Source of the DNA: a bacterium
GTDB lineage: Bacteria > Verrucomicrobiota > Verrucomicrobiia > Limisphaerales > JAJXZI01
Direction: 5' to 3'
Assembly: GCA_021780115.1 (NCBI GenBank)
Contig: JAJXZI010000087.1
Coordinates: 1 to 55,289 of the forward strand
DNA length: 55,289 nucleotides
Positions 24,128 to 34,800 of the stretch are shown one piece after another; position 1 is the first letter of the stretch, and the number at the start of each line of letters is the position of its first letter. The notes beneath the pieces are model-generated. The model was not told the origin of the DNA and did no database searches. It worked only from the letters and a program-made list of their open reading frames with translations. The translations under genes were made by a program, and so were the position numbers.

Positions 24128-25288
24128 ATGCCGTCCGTCGCCAAGACCACTCCGCCCTTGGTCCTCGTCTGTGGGGAGGACGAGTTTGCCGTCAAGCAGC
24201 GCGCCAAACAGATCTACCAGCAATGGTGCGAGGAACTCGGCGGTCTGGACCATGAGATCATTGATGCCTCCGTCACCCACAGCGGCGAGGCGCTGAAGGC
24301 CCTCGCCCGGCTCCGCGAGGCGCTCCAGACGCTCCCCTTTTTTGGCAGCGGCAAGGCGATCTGGCTGCGCGACTGCAATTTCCTCGGCGACGAGCGGGCC
24401 GCCACCGCGCAATCCGTCACCGAAGCCCTCGCCGTGCTGGCGCAGGAGTTGAAGGAGTTTTCCTGGCAGAACGTCCGCCTCCTCCTGAGCGCCGGCAAGG
24501 TGGACAAGCGCAAGACGTTTTACAAAACCATCGACAAGGTCGGCGCGGTGGAGAGCCTGGCCGGCTGGTCGGCCGAGGACCGCGATTGGGCCGGGCAAGC
24601 CGAGGTCTGGGCGCGCCGGGAATTCCGCACCCGCGAGAAGGATGTCAGCGATGACGCCCTGGCGGAGCTGGTCAGCCGCGTCGGCCCCAACGCCCGCCTG
24701 CTGCACAGCGAGATCGAGAAGCTCTCGCTCTACGTCGGTAGCCGGGCGGAGATCGCCGCCGCCGATGTCGAGGCCGTCTGTGCGGCGAACAAGTTCGCCC
24801 GCGCCTTTGCGCTCGGCGACGCCCTGGGCGACCGTCACCTGCCGCGCCTGCTGCGGTGCCTGGACGAGGAGCTGTGGGAAATCCGCCTGAAGATTGACCG
24901 GGACAAGTCCGAGTTCGGCCTGCTCGCGGGCTTGATCAACAAAGTCCGCGCCCTGCTGCTGCTCAAGGAAATGATTCGCGAGGGCTGGATCAAACCCACC
25001 GCCGACTACGGCCGCTTCAAGCAGCAACTGGAGCGGGTGCCGGCGGCGAAGCTGCCCGAGGACCGGCGTTACAATCCGCTCGCGCTGAATCCCTTCGTGC
25101 TCTTCAAGGCGCTGCCGCAGACGGCCAATTACCGCCAGGACGAACTGGTCCGGGCGATGGACCTGCTGTTGCAGTGCAACCAGCAACTGATCTTCAGCCG
25201 CCTCGACGAGGCCATGGTGCTGCAGCAGACGCTGGTGCAGATCGTGGACCGGCCGCCAGCGCCCGCCCGGCTGGCCGCCTCCCGCTGA
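24128..25288 (+). CDS. holA: DNA polymerase III subunit delta
   Basis: A 386-residue clamp-loader subunit. Delta opens the beta sliding clamp and loads it on primed DNA together with delta' and tau/gamma. The N-terminal ATPase-like fold begins LVLVCGEDEFAVKQRAKQIY, with QTLPFFGSGKAIWLRDCNF in the beta-binding region. The middle domain reads DALAELVSRVGPNARLLHSEIEKL, and the C-terminal helical collar ends near QLIFSRLDEAMVLQQTLVQI. Length and layout are normal. A 190-bp gap separates it from the BFN gene. Confidence 0.92.
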   Translation: MPSVAKTTPPLVLVCGEDEFAVKQRAKQIYQQWCEELGGLDHEIIDASVTHSGEALKALARLREALQTLPFFGSGKAIWLRDCNFLGDERAATAQSVTEALAVLAQELKEFSWQNVRLLLSAGKVDKRKTFYKTIDKVGAVESLAGWSAEDRDWAGQAEVWARREFRTREKDVSDDALAELVSRVGPNARLLHSEIEKLSLYVGSRAEIAAADVEAVCAANKFARAFALGDALGDRHLPRLLRCLDEELWEIRLKIDRDKSEFGLLAGLINKVRALLLLKEMIREGWIKPTADYGRFKQQLERVPAAKLPEDRRYNPLALNPFVLFKALPQTANYRQDELVRAMDLLLQCNQQLIFSRLDEAMVLQQTLVQIVDRPPAPARLAASR

Positions 25289-25353
25289 ACGCCCACGTCT
25301 CTTTGTCCGCGCCGGACATGCCACCGGCTTGCCAGCAGCCGGCGTCGCGCGGG

Positions 25354-28077
25354 TTATTTCGGCGCCGGCCCTTGCGTCACCTCGACCAAGTCATCGGGGC
25401 GGATCCACTTGGCGAAGGCGGCCCGCACCGCGCCCGCGTCGAGGCTGAGGTAGCGGTGGGCCGCGCGGATCGGTTCATCCAGCGGCAGGCCGAGCAGCGA
25501 GCGCGCGAGCCAGCCGTCGGCGACGCGCTCGACACTCGACTCCGAGAGGGGAATGTCCCGCAGCAGGAGCACCTGGGCCTGCCGCAATTCGCGGGCGCTG
25601 ACGTTCTTCGTCCGCAGTTGCTGGAGATTGCTGACCACGACGGCGCGGGCCTGGGCGACATTCGGCGGGTCGCAAGCGTAATCAACCTGGTAAATCCCGC
25701 GGGTCAGACCCACCTCAAACGTGGAGTCCACAAAATAGACCAGCCCGCTCTTTTCCCGGAGGTCACGGTACAGGCGCGTGGCGTAAAAGCCGCCGCCCAG
25801 CACGTGATTGCCCAGTTCCAGCGCGTAGTAATCCGCGTTTGTCCGCGTCAGGCCGAGCGTCTCGGCCAGGGTGACTTTATCCTGTACGCGGCTGGTGTCC
25901 GGCACCTGCGTCAGGGCGGGGGCATTGTTCGGCGCGGGCGGGAACAACGTGTCCGGCGCCGGGCCGCTGGCTTTCCAGGCGCCGAAGTATTTCGTGATGA
26001 CCGCTTGCGCCTCCGCGGGCGTGACCTTGCCGATGACCACGATGGTGGTGAGATCGGGCCGGAAGACGCGCCGGTAGTAATCCCGCACGTCTTCGATGGT
26101 CAGCGACTTCAGGGTGCCCGGCGTGGTTTCGCGCTGCACCGGATCTGCCTTGGGGAAGAGCGCGGCCCGGACGGCGCGGCCCGCCAAGTAGTCGGGGCTT
26201 TGCATTTCGCCCGCGACGGCCGCCGCGAGTTGCGGCTGGAGGATTTGGAAGTTCGCTGCGGGCAACGCCGGGGAGAGCTCGTTTTCCGCCAGCAATTGCA
26301 CGCCGCGTTCGAAATGCTCTTTCAAGACTTGCAGCGAGAAATCGGTGCCGGGGGATTCGGTGGCGCCGATGTCGTCCAGCGCCTTCTGGAACGCCAGCCG
26401 GTCGAGTGACTTGGTGCCGTAGGAGAAAAGCTGGCCCAGCACCTGGTCCACGCCCTCCCGGCCTTGGCGCGCCTCCATCTGGGCGTTGCTCCGCACGCGC
26501 CCGAAGACGCTCACGGTGTCGCTGATGGATTCGGGCTGCACGATCAGCTTGAGGCCATTGGGCAGGGTGGTCGCCACCGGGTTCAACGCGGAGGCGGGAA
26601 TGGCCAGCCGGTTCACGGCTTCTTTGGCCCAAGCCGGGAGCTGGACGCCGGTGGCCTTCGTTGGCGTGAACGACTCCTGGCCGCCGAAGCTTTTCGTCGA
26701 GACCGGCTTGCCCGATGGTTGCGGCGTGAGGAGGGCGCAAACGGCGTGGTCGAGGTCCAGATATTTCCGGGCCACGCGATCGACATCCGCCACCGTGACC
26801 TGCCGGATCGCCCCGATGTCGTCTTCCGGCGACTGCCGGCCTTCGACCGCGACCGCCTGCGACCACTCCATCGCCAAGCCGAACACGGAGTTCTTCTGGA
26901 ATTCGGCGCTGGCGATCTCGCGCCGCTGGGCGGCTTCCACCAGATCGGCCACGACGCCGTTGGTGAGTTCCGCCGTCAGGACGGACCGCATTTGATCCAA
27001 GAGCACCGCGGCCTTGGCTCCGGCGGGAAAGCCCGCGGTGGCGTAGCCGAGGCCCGCCTTGGGCCACGCGTCGTAGGAGAACGACGCGAACAGGGCCTGG
27101 CCTTCCGGCACCAGACCGTAGAGCTTGCCGCGCTGGCTGCTCAACACGTCCGCCAGGACCTGCGCGGCGGCGTAATCGGGGCTGTCCGAGCCGGGAAAAC
27201 GGAAGGTGACGGCCGCCAGGCCATACGGCAGGTCGGTGTCGAGTTGGATGGTCTGCGGCGGGACCGGTTGGAAGGCGTACTCCGGCCGGACCGGAGGTTT
27301 CCCGGGCGGAATCGGGTTGAAAAGCCGTTTGACCTGCTCCAGCACCGGGGCCGGTTGCACGTCGCCGACGATGATGAGGATGGCGTTGTTCGGCACGTAC
27401 CAGGTGTCGTGGAAATCTCGAAGCATCGCCCCGGTGGTCTTATCGAACGACGGCCGCGTGCCCAGCGCGTCGTGTTCGTAGGGCGTGCCCTGGAACAGGG
27501 CCGCCAGGAGCTTCACGTAGAACACGTACTCCGGATTCGACAAATCCTGCGCCACCTCCTGTTCGATCGCGCCGCGCTCCTTCTCCCAAAGCGCTTCGTC
27601 GTCGGCCAGCCCGCGCATCCGCTGCGCCTCGATGTGCAGCGCGACTTCCAAGTCCTCGGCCGGCGCCGTGAAAAAGTATTGCGTGACCGCCTGCTGGGTG
27701 TCGGCGTTGGCGTCACCGCCCAGCGCCGCCGTGATATCCGCCAACTGATCGGCCGACAATCCCGGGCTGCCGCGAAACATCATGTGCTCCATGGCGTGGG
27801 CCGAGCCGGGAAACCCGGCGGGGCATTCGTCCGAGCCGACGCGGTAATTGATGACCGTCGTGACCACCGGCGCGAGCGGATTGCGCACGATGACCACGCG
27901 CAGGCCGTTGGACAACGTGGCGCGGAGCACGTCCGGCAACTCCACCGGCCCAGCGGCGGCGCCCCAGCACACCAGCCCCAAGGCCAGTAGGACGCTGGCA
28001 GGGCGTGACCGGTAAAGCCGAAAGCGCCGGCGTGCGCCGGCAACCAACGGGCGCGGACTCTTCATAGATTTTTCCAT
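25354..28077 (-). CDS. exported two-domain M16 zinc protease
   Basis: A protein of about 907 residues with a basic N-terminus and a hydrophobic signal segment (SVLLALGLVCWGAAAG). The first M16 half carries the zinc motif HxxEH as HAMEH (about residues 94-98), with the downstream Glu in WEKERGAIEQEV. The second half (from about 540) lacks the motif and is the usual inactive partner half. Such pitrilysin-like enzymes degrade peptides in the periplasm. The ORF track starts 52 codons earlier; the ATG at 28077 or 28065 is more sensible. It ends 65 bp from the convergent holA. Confidence 0.9.
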   Translation of the reverse strand: MEKSMKSPRPLVAGARRRFRLYRSRPASVLLALGLVCWGAAAGPVELPDVLRATLSNGLRVVIVRNPLAPVVTTVINYRVGSDECPAGFPGSAHAMEHMMFRGSPGLSADQLADITAALGGDANADTQQAVTQYFFTAPAEDLEVALHIEAQRMRGLADDEALWEKERGAIEQEVAQDLSNPEYVFYVKLLAALFQGTPYEHDALGTRPSFDKTTGAMLRDFHDTWYVPNNAILIIVGDVQPAPVLEQVKRLFNPIPPGKPPVRPEYAFQPVPPQTIQLDTDLPYGLAAVTFRFPGSDSPDYAAAQVLADVLSSQRGKLYGLVPEGQALFASFSYDAWPKAGLGYATAGFPAGAKAAVLLDQMRSVLTAELTNGVVADLVEAAQRREIASAEFQKNSVFGLAMEWSQAVAVEGRQSPEDDIGAIRQVTVADVDRVARKYLDLDHAVCALLTPQPSGKPVSTKSFGGQESFTPTKATGVQLPAWAKEAVNRLAIPASALNPVATTLPNGLKLIVQPESISDTVSVFGRVRSNAQMEARQGREGVDQVLGQLFSYGTKSLDRLAFQKALDDIGATESPGTDFSLQVLKEHFERGVQLLAENELSPALPAANFQILQPQLAAAVAGEMQSPDYLAGRAVRAALFPKADPVQRETTPGTLKSLTIEDVRDYYRRVFRPDLTTIVVIGKVTPAEAQAVITKYFGAWKASGPAPDTLFPPAPNNAPALTQVPDTSRVQDKVTLAETLGLTRTNADYYALELGNHVLGGGFYATRLYRDLREKSGLVYFVDSTFEVGLTRGIYQVDYACDPPNVAQARAVVVSNLQQLRTKNVSARELRQAQVLLLRDIPLSESSVERVADGWLARSLLGLPLDEPIRAAHRYLSLDAGAVRAAFAKWIRPDDLVEVTQGPAPK

Positions 28078-28236
28078 TGCAGCAAAACTAGCGCGGCACC
28101 CGTGAATTGCCAGACCTGCAAAAGCGCCCGTGCTTTCAGCCTTGTGTGATGAATTTCCCCCCGGCCGCATTGGCGCGATGAAATGGGCTTCCCCGACAAT
28201 CGTGCCGTCGGGTGGAGAATTTCCCAACCACAAGCG

Positions 28237-29377
28237 TCAGCAGGCGGCCCAGGGCCTGCGGTTGCCGGGCCATTGCAAGATTCGGCGGCGGAGCGGGCGC
28301 TCGACCCAGACAAATACGGCATACGAACACGCGATGGCGAACAGGCAGAAGGCGAGCACGCTGGGCCAGGACGCGAGCGGTTTTCGCCCCAACATCCGCT
28401 CGGCTTTCTGCCATCAAAACGCCAGCGGCATGTGCAAAATGTAAAGCGCGTAACTGGCTTCGCCCAGTTGCACCAATGCCCGGGCGGAAAAAAGGCGGGC
28501 CACCGAGCCGGCAGCCTGAGCGCCGCCCCAAACGATCGCGCCATACAGCGGCACGAGCATCGCGTCCGTCAGGAGCCATCCCGGCACGCGGGAGCGGCCG
28601 GCAAAGAGGAGCAAGACCACTGCCCCGGCGGAGACGAAGAGGCCGGTCGCCCAGAGGGAGGAAGAACCTTTGCCCGTCGTGAGCCAGCGGGACAGCGCCA
28701 CGCCCAATGCAAAGTGGGGCAAAAAGAACGGCGGAAAGTAAAGAACGAGATTCTGGCGGTTGCCATCGGCCAACCCCAGGCAGGGCGCCGCGCCCAACCA
28801 CTCGCGCAGCACGGTCATCCCAACGACAGCGCCCAACGACAGCGCCAGCCACTTCATCGGTTTCACCCGGGCGGAGCGCCGGAGCAGGGACGGGAACCCC
28901 GCGTAGAAAAACGCCTCGACTGACAGGGACCAGGCGGGCGTATTCCAAGCCAAAGCCAAGGGGGGCAGCCAGGCCTGGAGTAAAAAGGGCACGAGTAACA
29001 AGCTCCCGATAAATGGGGTCACCGGCGTGATATGGGCTACGAACGCCGAATACGCGTGGGCCGGCAGGGAGACGAGCAAGGCCAGGGCGTAGGCCGGGTA
29101 GATTCGGGCGAACCGGTTCTTCCAGAACGCGCGGCTTTCCACAACCAAGTCACCGTTTCCGTCCGCAGCATACACGTAGGCCAGCACGAAGCCGGACAGG
29201 ACAAAAAAGAATGACACGGCGTTGTAGCCGTTGGCGAACAAATCAACGGCCCAGCGCGGTGCCCCCCCCCTTCAAAAAGTTGGAGCCGACGTGAAAAACC
29301 AGCACCTCCACCGCCGCAAAAAACCGGAGCGAGGTCAGGAGCGGCAGATGCGGACGGGCCGGACCGGATGGTTTCAT
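28237..29377 (-). pseudogene. acyltransferase-3 family membrane protein, frameshifted and nonsense-broken
   Basis: The minus strand from ATG 29377 reads LPLLTSLRFFAAVEVLVFHV then SNFLKGG, where a run of nine G residues (nine C on the plus strand, 29262-29270) shifts the frame. Eight would join it to WAVDLFANGYNAVSFFFVLSG. The body has about ten membrane segments typical of acyltransferase-3, which O-acylate surface glycans. Near the C-terminus HMPLAF is followed by TGA and then WQKAERMLGRKPLASWPS to the true end at 28237. So two lesions separate three in-family segments. Confidence 0.8.
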
Positions 29378-29395
29378 TTGCGCGATTCGGGGGCT

Positions 29396-29728
29396 TCAGA
29401 GGTGGCCGCGGTCACGCAACCGCAGCTTCGGGAACTGGCAGCAACGCACCGTGCGGGCGATGTGCTGCTCCGCCTGGTCGGCGGCGACTTCCCAGTCGTA
29501 ATGGCTTTGCAAAGCCAGCCACCAGGCGGGGCGGGTGCCAAAATAGCGGGAGAGATGCAAGGCGGTGACCGCTGTGATGGCACGCTGACCGCGCACAATG
29601 TGGTTGATGCGGATGGGTGTCACGCCGAGGGCCTTGGCCAGCGCGGACTGGCTGAGTCCCAACGGCTCCATGAAGTCGTAGAGCGCGATTTTGCCGGGAT
29701 GCACCGGCGGCAGTTTCTTCGTCTTCAT
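29396..29728 (-). CDS. higA: HigA-type antitoxin
   Basis: A 110-residue XRE-family antitoxin. The start KLPPVHPGKIALYDFMEPLG, the HTH SQSALAKALGVTPIRINHIVRG, and TALHLSRYFGTRPAWWLALQ are the HigA hallmarks. The ORF track's longer version runs back through the higB remnant in another frame, and the ATG at 29728 is right for the family. It normally represses the higBA promoter and binds the HigB RNase. Its toxin partner is truncated, so it may persist as an orphan antitoxin. Confidence 0.88.
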   Translation of the reverse strand: MKTKKLPPVHPGKIALYDFMEPLGLSQSALAKALGVTPIRINHIVRGQRAITAVTALHLSRYFGTRPAWWLALQSHYDWEVAADQAEQHIARTVRCCQFPKLRLRDRGHL

Positions 29729-29732
29729 AGGA

Positions 29733-29937
29733 TCAATGGTAATTGACGATTTCAACAGCGCGCTTCTCTTTGCCTTCCCAGTGGAAGCAAAGGCGATACT
29801 GGTCGTTGATCCGGATACTATGCTGCCCCGCCCGATCCGCCTTGAGGGCCTCCAGATGATTGCCCGGTGGCAGCCGCAGATCCGACCGTTCGCGAGAGCG
29901 ATCCAATTGTGTGAGTTTGCGGAGTACGCCCCGTTCG
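29733..29937 (-). pseudogene. higB: HigB toxin remnant, N-terminus missing
   Basis: The minus strand encodes VLRKLTQLDRSRERSDLRLP, then GNHLEALKADRAGQHSIRIN, DQYRLCFHWEG and VEIVNYH-stop. This is the C-terminal two-thirds of a RelE-fold HigB RNase, ending 4 bp before the higA start. In this frame a TAA lies immediately upstream, there is no ATG, and the N-terminal strand-helix of HigB is absent. The catalytic C-terminal residues look kept, but a functional toxin is unlikely. Confidence 0.75.
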
Positions 29938-30107
29938 AGTTATGCGGATCGACCGTGGTTCCGGCGGCGCTGCCACAGCCACGCCGCCTTGCGACAGGCG
30001 AAGCTCGCAATCACCCAACCACCTTATCGAGCCGCGATGTGGTGTCAATTCCAACGAGCTGGGTGCTGCGTCCGGCGACGTTTTCCGGAGGTCTTGCACG
30101 GCAACTC

Positions 30108-30405
30108 TCACCCTGTCGCCAGATTCCCCTCCCGCACTGCTGCCTTCTTCGCCGCTGCCTCGGCCGGCGCGGGAGCGGCGTCCCCCACACCTTGATCGGC
30201 CGGTAGAAGGTGTCGCGTTGGACGGGCAGGCGGCCGGTTTCGCGGATGGCCTTGACCATTGCCGCTTCGGCCTGCAACTGTGGCGATGTTGCGCCGGCCA
30301 TGTGGAAGATGTGCTCCTCGACAATCGTGCCGTGCAAATCGTCGTCGCCGAAGCTCAACGCACTTCAGGCCCATGCCGACCCAGTAAGTGGTGAAGATGG
30401 GGTTT
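30108..30405 (-). pseudogene. mqnE: aminofutalosine synthase (MqnE) C-terminal fragment
   Basis: The minus strand reads TTYWVGMGLKC, then after a one-base shift SFGDDDLHGTIVEEHIFHMA, GATSPQLQAEAAMVKAIRE and GRLPVQRDTFYRP. These match the C-terminal end of the radical SAM enzyme MqnE of the futalosine menaquinone pathway. A second shift returns to the original frame near AAPAPAEAAAKK and a TGA at 30108. No radical SAM domain is present. It is a relic; a working copy probably exists elsewhere, since the pathway is typical of this kind of genome. Confidence 0.65.
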
Positions 30406-30539
30406 TAACCACGGTGCCGGGACGCGCTGGGGCAGTGGCCAAGTACTTCTTGCCGACGATGAAGCCGGAACAGAAAGAGCGGGGGGCAGCCAAATCGGCG
30501 GCCCTACGGCCCGCCACAGACCCCGCTGGACCGGGGGCA

Positions 30540-31085
30540 GGCCGGCGCCGAAGTGAATGAAGCGGCGAAGGCGGCGCTCAACCCCTTTGCAGTGCGGCGG
30601 GAAGTTGACCGGCAACGCAAGGCCATCGCCCCGCGCTCACGCCCTTTGGCGGACTGGTGCCGTGGGCGGCGTTCCAGAAGCAGCGCGGGCTGATCGAGGC
30701 GCTGGTGGCCACCTGTCCCGTCACACGTACCAGTCCCAACGCCGCGCCGGTGTATGACGAGCTGACCAGCATCGGCTTGACCGTGCTCTGTGATGGGCGG
30801 CGCTTCGCCCACGTGCGCCAAGACCCCACGCTCAACGAGTTGGGCGGTCTGGAGGGCGTGGTCGGCGACCGACACCCAGCGGCGCTTTGCGGCGAGCGTG
30901 CCTGAAGCCACGGGGGCGGCGTGGGTGGCGGGCGTGGCGCAACGGCTCTGGGGCGCGCTGCCGGAGAAGCTCATCCTGGACTGGGACGCGACGGCGTCAA
31001 CCAAGTATGGGCAGCAGGAAGGGGCGGCTGTCGAGCGTTTGGTGGAGGAACAACAAGGTGAGCCGTTGGGCAAGTTGATGTTTTG
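30540..31085 (+). pseudogene. IS1380-like transposase remnant
   Basis: The plus strand gives TPFGGLVPWAAFQKQRGLIE, then CPVTRTSPNAAPVYDELTSI, GLTVLCDGRRFAHVRQDPTL and NELGGLEGVVGD. It then shifts frame to RRFAASVPEATGAAWVAGVA and LILDWDATASTKYGQQEGAA. This fits the N-terminal half of an IS1380-family DDE transposase, including the first catalytic Asp in LDWDAT. At least one frameshift and the loss of the C-terminal half make it inactive. I could not find terminal inverted repeats. Confidence 0.7.
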
Positions 31086-31601
31086 CAAGCGACCAGTGAG
31101 ACCCGCTGGCGCCCGCAGGGCGAAGGTGCCCGCCCTCTTGGGAAGGGCAGCACCCCAGTCTCATTTTGTTCCCGCCCCAACAGAGGAATGAACATTGGAA
31201 CCGCCCATAATCCGTACCCTGGGCACATCGCAGACTCGGCGTGCCACCTCCCACCGGAACTTGAGCAGATCCCAGCCGGCCCCTGGTCCGGCAACTTTTC
31301 AGCTTTCATCCTTCTGCCGGAATTTGTTGTTTTTTGGCTTGCATAAGCGTCGCGTTGCCGTCAAGATGCGCTCGGTGTTTTTGCACTTCAGCTAGTTGAG
31401 ATGCAGATGCGAGATCCACATTGCTCGCGAGGTTGGCGGATTTCGCCGCCCTCCCGAATCCTGTTGTCCGGCACAGTCTGCAACGTCTTCGACCTCTCGG
31501 ATGATCACGATGCTTTTAACCAATTTCCGGAGTACTGGGAAGGTCCGCGTCCCAAAATAGCAACGGCGGCGGACAAAGGCACCAATCGTAGGTGGTGTCG
31601 G
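31086..31601. other. 516-bp stretch without a supported gene
   Basis: Between the transposase remnant and the promoter of the giant gene I see open frames but no recognisable protein. The left part is probably the decayed rest of the insertion element. The right part is AT-richer and leads into the TATAAT at 31610. Confidence 0.35.
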
Positions 31602-31609
31602 AATTGGGA

Positions 31610-31615
31610 TATAAT
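31610..31615 (+). promoter_or_regulatory. TATAAT -10 element upstream of the giant gene
   Basis: GGGATATAATG contains a perfect sigma-70 -10 hexamer about 190 bp before the giant gene's ATG. No good -35 box is seen 17 bp upstream. The surroundings are less GC-rich than the rest of the window, as expected for a promoter. Confidence 0.4.
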
Positions 31616-31769
31616 GTCGGATATAGACAATGATTTTGGTTTGCTGCCTGAGCTTTCGCGCGCGTTAAATGCTCGCGGTTGGGCGGGGCATCACATTGCT
31701 TTGACGGTGGGCAACTTGGACAAGCTCCAAGCTGCGTGTAAGAACGCGGCGCAAAGAACGATATGCTGA
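31614..31769 (+). CDS. possible 51-residue upstream ORF
   Basis: The ATG overlapping the TATAAT box begins MSDIDNDFGLLPELSRALNA and the frame ends at a TGA 32 bp before the giant gene's start. The sequence is unremarkable (RGWAGHHIALTVGNLDKLQA). It is preceded by GGGA at a workable distance. It could be a leader peptide, a small protein or chance; the ORF track extends it further upstream. Confidence 0.25.
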   Translation: MSDIDNDFGLLPELSRALNARGWAGHHIALTVGNLDKLQAACKNAAQRTIC

Positions 31770-31801
31770 AGAATCAGGAACGAACATCGAAAGATACGAA
31801 C

Positions 31802-34800
31802 ATGAATACAAACCCAACGCATACTCGGCGTCCTCGCGCTTGGACTCTCGCTGGGGTGGCATCCCTAATGATGGCGGTGTCAGCGCTAGGTCAATATGTC
31901 GCGACCCAACCCGCAGTGATCGCGATTAATGACAACCAGCCTGCTGCCCCGTCGCCTTCAGTGATCGATCTGACGTCGTCAAATATTGTGGGGACGATCG
32001 AGAAGGTGACCGTCACCTTAAACAATCTGAATCACGGTTACGTCAACGATGTTGGTGTGCTGCTGGTGGGTCCTGGGGGCAACGTCGTGCTGATGAACAA
32101 CTCGGGCGGCGGTTATCCGATCAGCGGGGCGACGCTCACTTTCGACGCGTCCGCGCCATCAATCTTGCCGCAGTTCTCCCAGATTGGCAGTGGAACGTAC
32201 AAGCCCGGCGACTACACGCCCGGCGGCACTGCGAGTTTCCTCTCTCCATCGGCACCCGGGCCAAACGCGCCGGCTGGGCCATACGGAACGCTCGGCAGCT
32301 TCGCGGGCCAGAATCCCAATGGGGTCTGGAGGCTCTACGTGCAGGATGACGCCCCGCTGAATACGGGGTCCCTCGGTTCGTGGACGCTGAATTTATACAC
32401 CACTCCGGTGGTGACAATGACCAATCCGGCGGTGACGCTCGCGGAAAATGCCTCGACTCCTGCCACCGTGTTCTTCGCAGTGCAAGATTCCAGCCCGCCG
32501 CCGGGTGGCTTCACTTGGAGCTTCAGCGGTGCTGGTGCCAGCTTGGTCAGCGCGACGGTCAGCCAAACCAGTGGTGGTTATAGCTTGGCGCTCACGCCCA
32601 AATTGAATCAATACGGGACGAATGCGACGCTGACCCTGACGGTTGGTGACGGAGTTGGCTCCGTTCAAGCCAACCTGACCGTGACTGTTTATCATGTGAA
32701 CCAAGCCCCAACGCTGACCTTGACCAACGCCACCGTCACCACGGTCGCGGGGGTGGTATCCCCGGCTGTTTGGCCACTGGTTGCCGACGTGGACACGAAC
32801 TTCAACGCGGCCACCAGCCTCACCCTCAGCGTGGTGGCGTCAGACGCCACCAATATCGTGGCGCCATCCGGCGTATTCTTCGATGCGACACAGACGGCCA
32901 ATTGGCGCAAGCTCACCGTTGTTCCCACCGGTGCCGCCACGGGCACTGCACACTTGACGTTGTTGGTTTCGGACAACAACTCGCCCGCGCCCGCTTACGT
33001 CACCAACACGTTGACGGTCAACGTTACCCCGCCGGCGGACCATCACCCGACTTGGGCCAACGCGACGGGGCTGAGTCTGGGGGCTGCGGCGACGAACAGT
33101 TCGTCCATCGTCGTCTCGAACGTGCCGGGGTTGCTCGGCCGAGTCACGGTTGCAATAGATGGCCAGACCGGGATCACGCCGAACAATCTAGGACTGACGT
33201 TGGTGGGCCCGGGTGGGAGTGTGCCGCTGCTCACCACGTCCGCCAATGCGGGACCGAACACCTTCGCCCAAGTTCTCTTCACCGACGGTGCCGCAGCTTC
33301 GCTGCCCGCTGCCGACTCGGTATCGCAGGTGGCGCTGCAGCCGGCCAGCCCGCTGGCCGCGCTATTCAACACCAGCCCGAACGGAACCTGGACGCTATGG
33401 GTCACCAACGGCGGCGTCGGGGCTCAGATTGTCGGCGGGTGGGTGTTGAATCTCTATGTGGGTCCGACGCTGGCTAGCAGCGCATCCAGCATCTCGATGC
33501 CGGAAGGGGCCACGACCAACGTGACCATCACCCTCACGGATGTGGATGGATCCGTTACCAACGTGCTGGTGACTTCCGCAAACCCAACCCTCCTCGGCGC
33601 CACAGTGTCCGCGTTCAACGGCTCGACTGGCATCGGCACGGTGCAAATGACCGCCAATCCGCCCAACTTTGGATCCACCACGGTTCAGATCGCCGCCGAA
33701 GACAACAACAATTTCTGGGTGACCAACACCGTCAACGTGGCCGTTACCTTTGTTGACCACGCGCCAACGATTAGCTTTGTGGACAAACAAGTCACTTCGG
33801 CGGGCGTGCCCTTCGCACCGGTGAGCTGCACCGTCACCGACGCCGACTTGTCCGCCATCAGCCAGACGCTGACGCTCACGGCAACCTCCGACAATCAGAA
33901 GGTGCTCCCCGATGCCAACATCTTGGTCCAGCCGGCGATCGGCGGGGCCGGGGTGCGGACCCTCATCATGTTCCCGGCGGGGACGATCGGCGGGACGGCC
34001 AATGTCACGCTGATGGTTTCGGATGGCACGCTTACCACGACAGAATCGTTCCCGGTGGTGGTGCAGCCACCGGCCAGCCCGCTCTTTGCGGCCAGCAGCC
34101 AGATCAACATCAACGCCGGCGCGGCCGGAACGCCGTATCCATCCACCAATACGGTCAGCGGCCTGATCGGCACCGTGGAAAGCGTCGAAGTCACGCTGTT
34201 CAATATTCTGGCTCCCACCCCGAGCAACCTCGGCTTTTTGCTTGTGGGACCGGGAGGGCAGCAAGTGCTTCTCATGGCCAACGCGGGGGGCAGTGCGGCC
34301 CTGGGCAACACCAGCTTGGCCTTCGCCGACTCGGCGAGCAATGCCGTACCGGCCGCCGGACCTCTGGCCTCGGGTGTCTATCAGCCGAGCGCCTACGGCA
34401 CATTTCCGACTTTCCCCACCCCAGCCCCGGCGGGACCGTACTCGACGAATCTTTCGGTTTTTTCCGGCACCAATCCGAACACCAACTGGCTGCTCTATGT
34501 AATGGACGCCGGCTCTGCTCGCGGCGGCCTCATCCAAGGCGGCTGGCAATTGAGCATCAAGACCGCGCCGAACATCGGGCCGATCGCGGACCAGACGACC
34601 TTGGAGAATACCCCCAAACGCGTCGCCGTGCCGGTGGGTGACGTGCAGCAGTCCGGCATCACCGTAAGCGCCAGCACCACCAACACGAGCCTCATTCAGG
34701 CGGTTTCCGCCTCTGTTTCGGGCGGCGTGGCCACGGTGATGATCACTCCAGCACCTTACCAGATCGGGACCGCCTACATCGATCTGAGCGCGACGGACGG

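Noticed and set aside
6364-29377. Recoding of stop codons (TGA in the methyltransferase and acyltransferase, TAG in HEPN) as an alternative genetic code
   Set aside because: Intact core genes in the window use TGA and TAG as normal stops, and Trp is encoded by TGG throughout. The three cases are all in dispensable, decayed genes.
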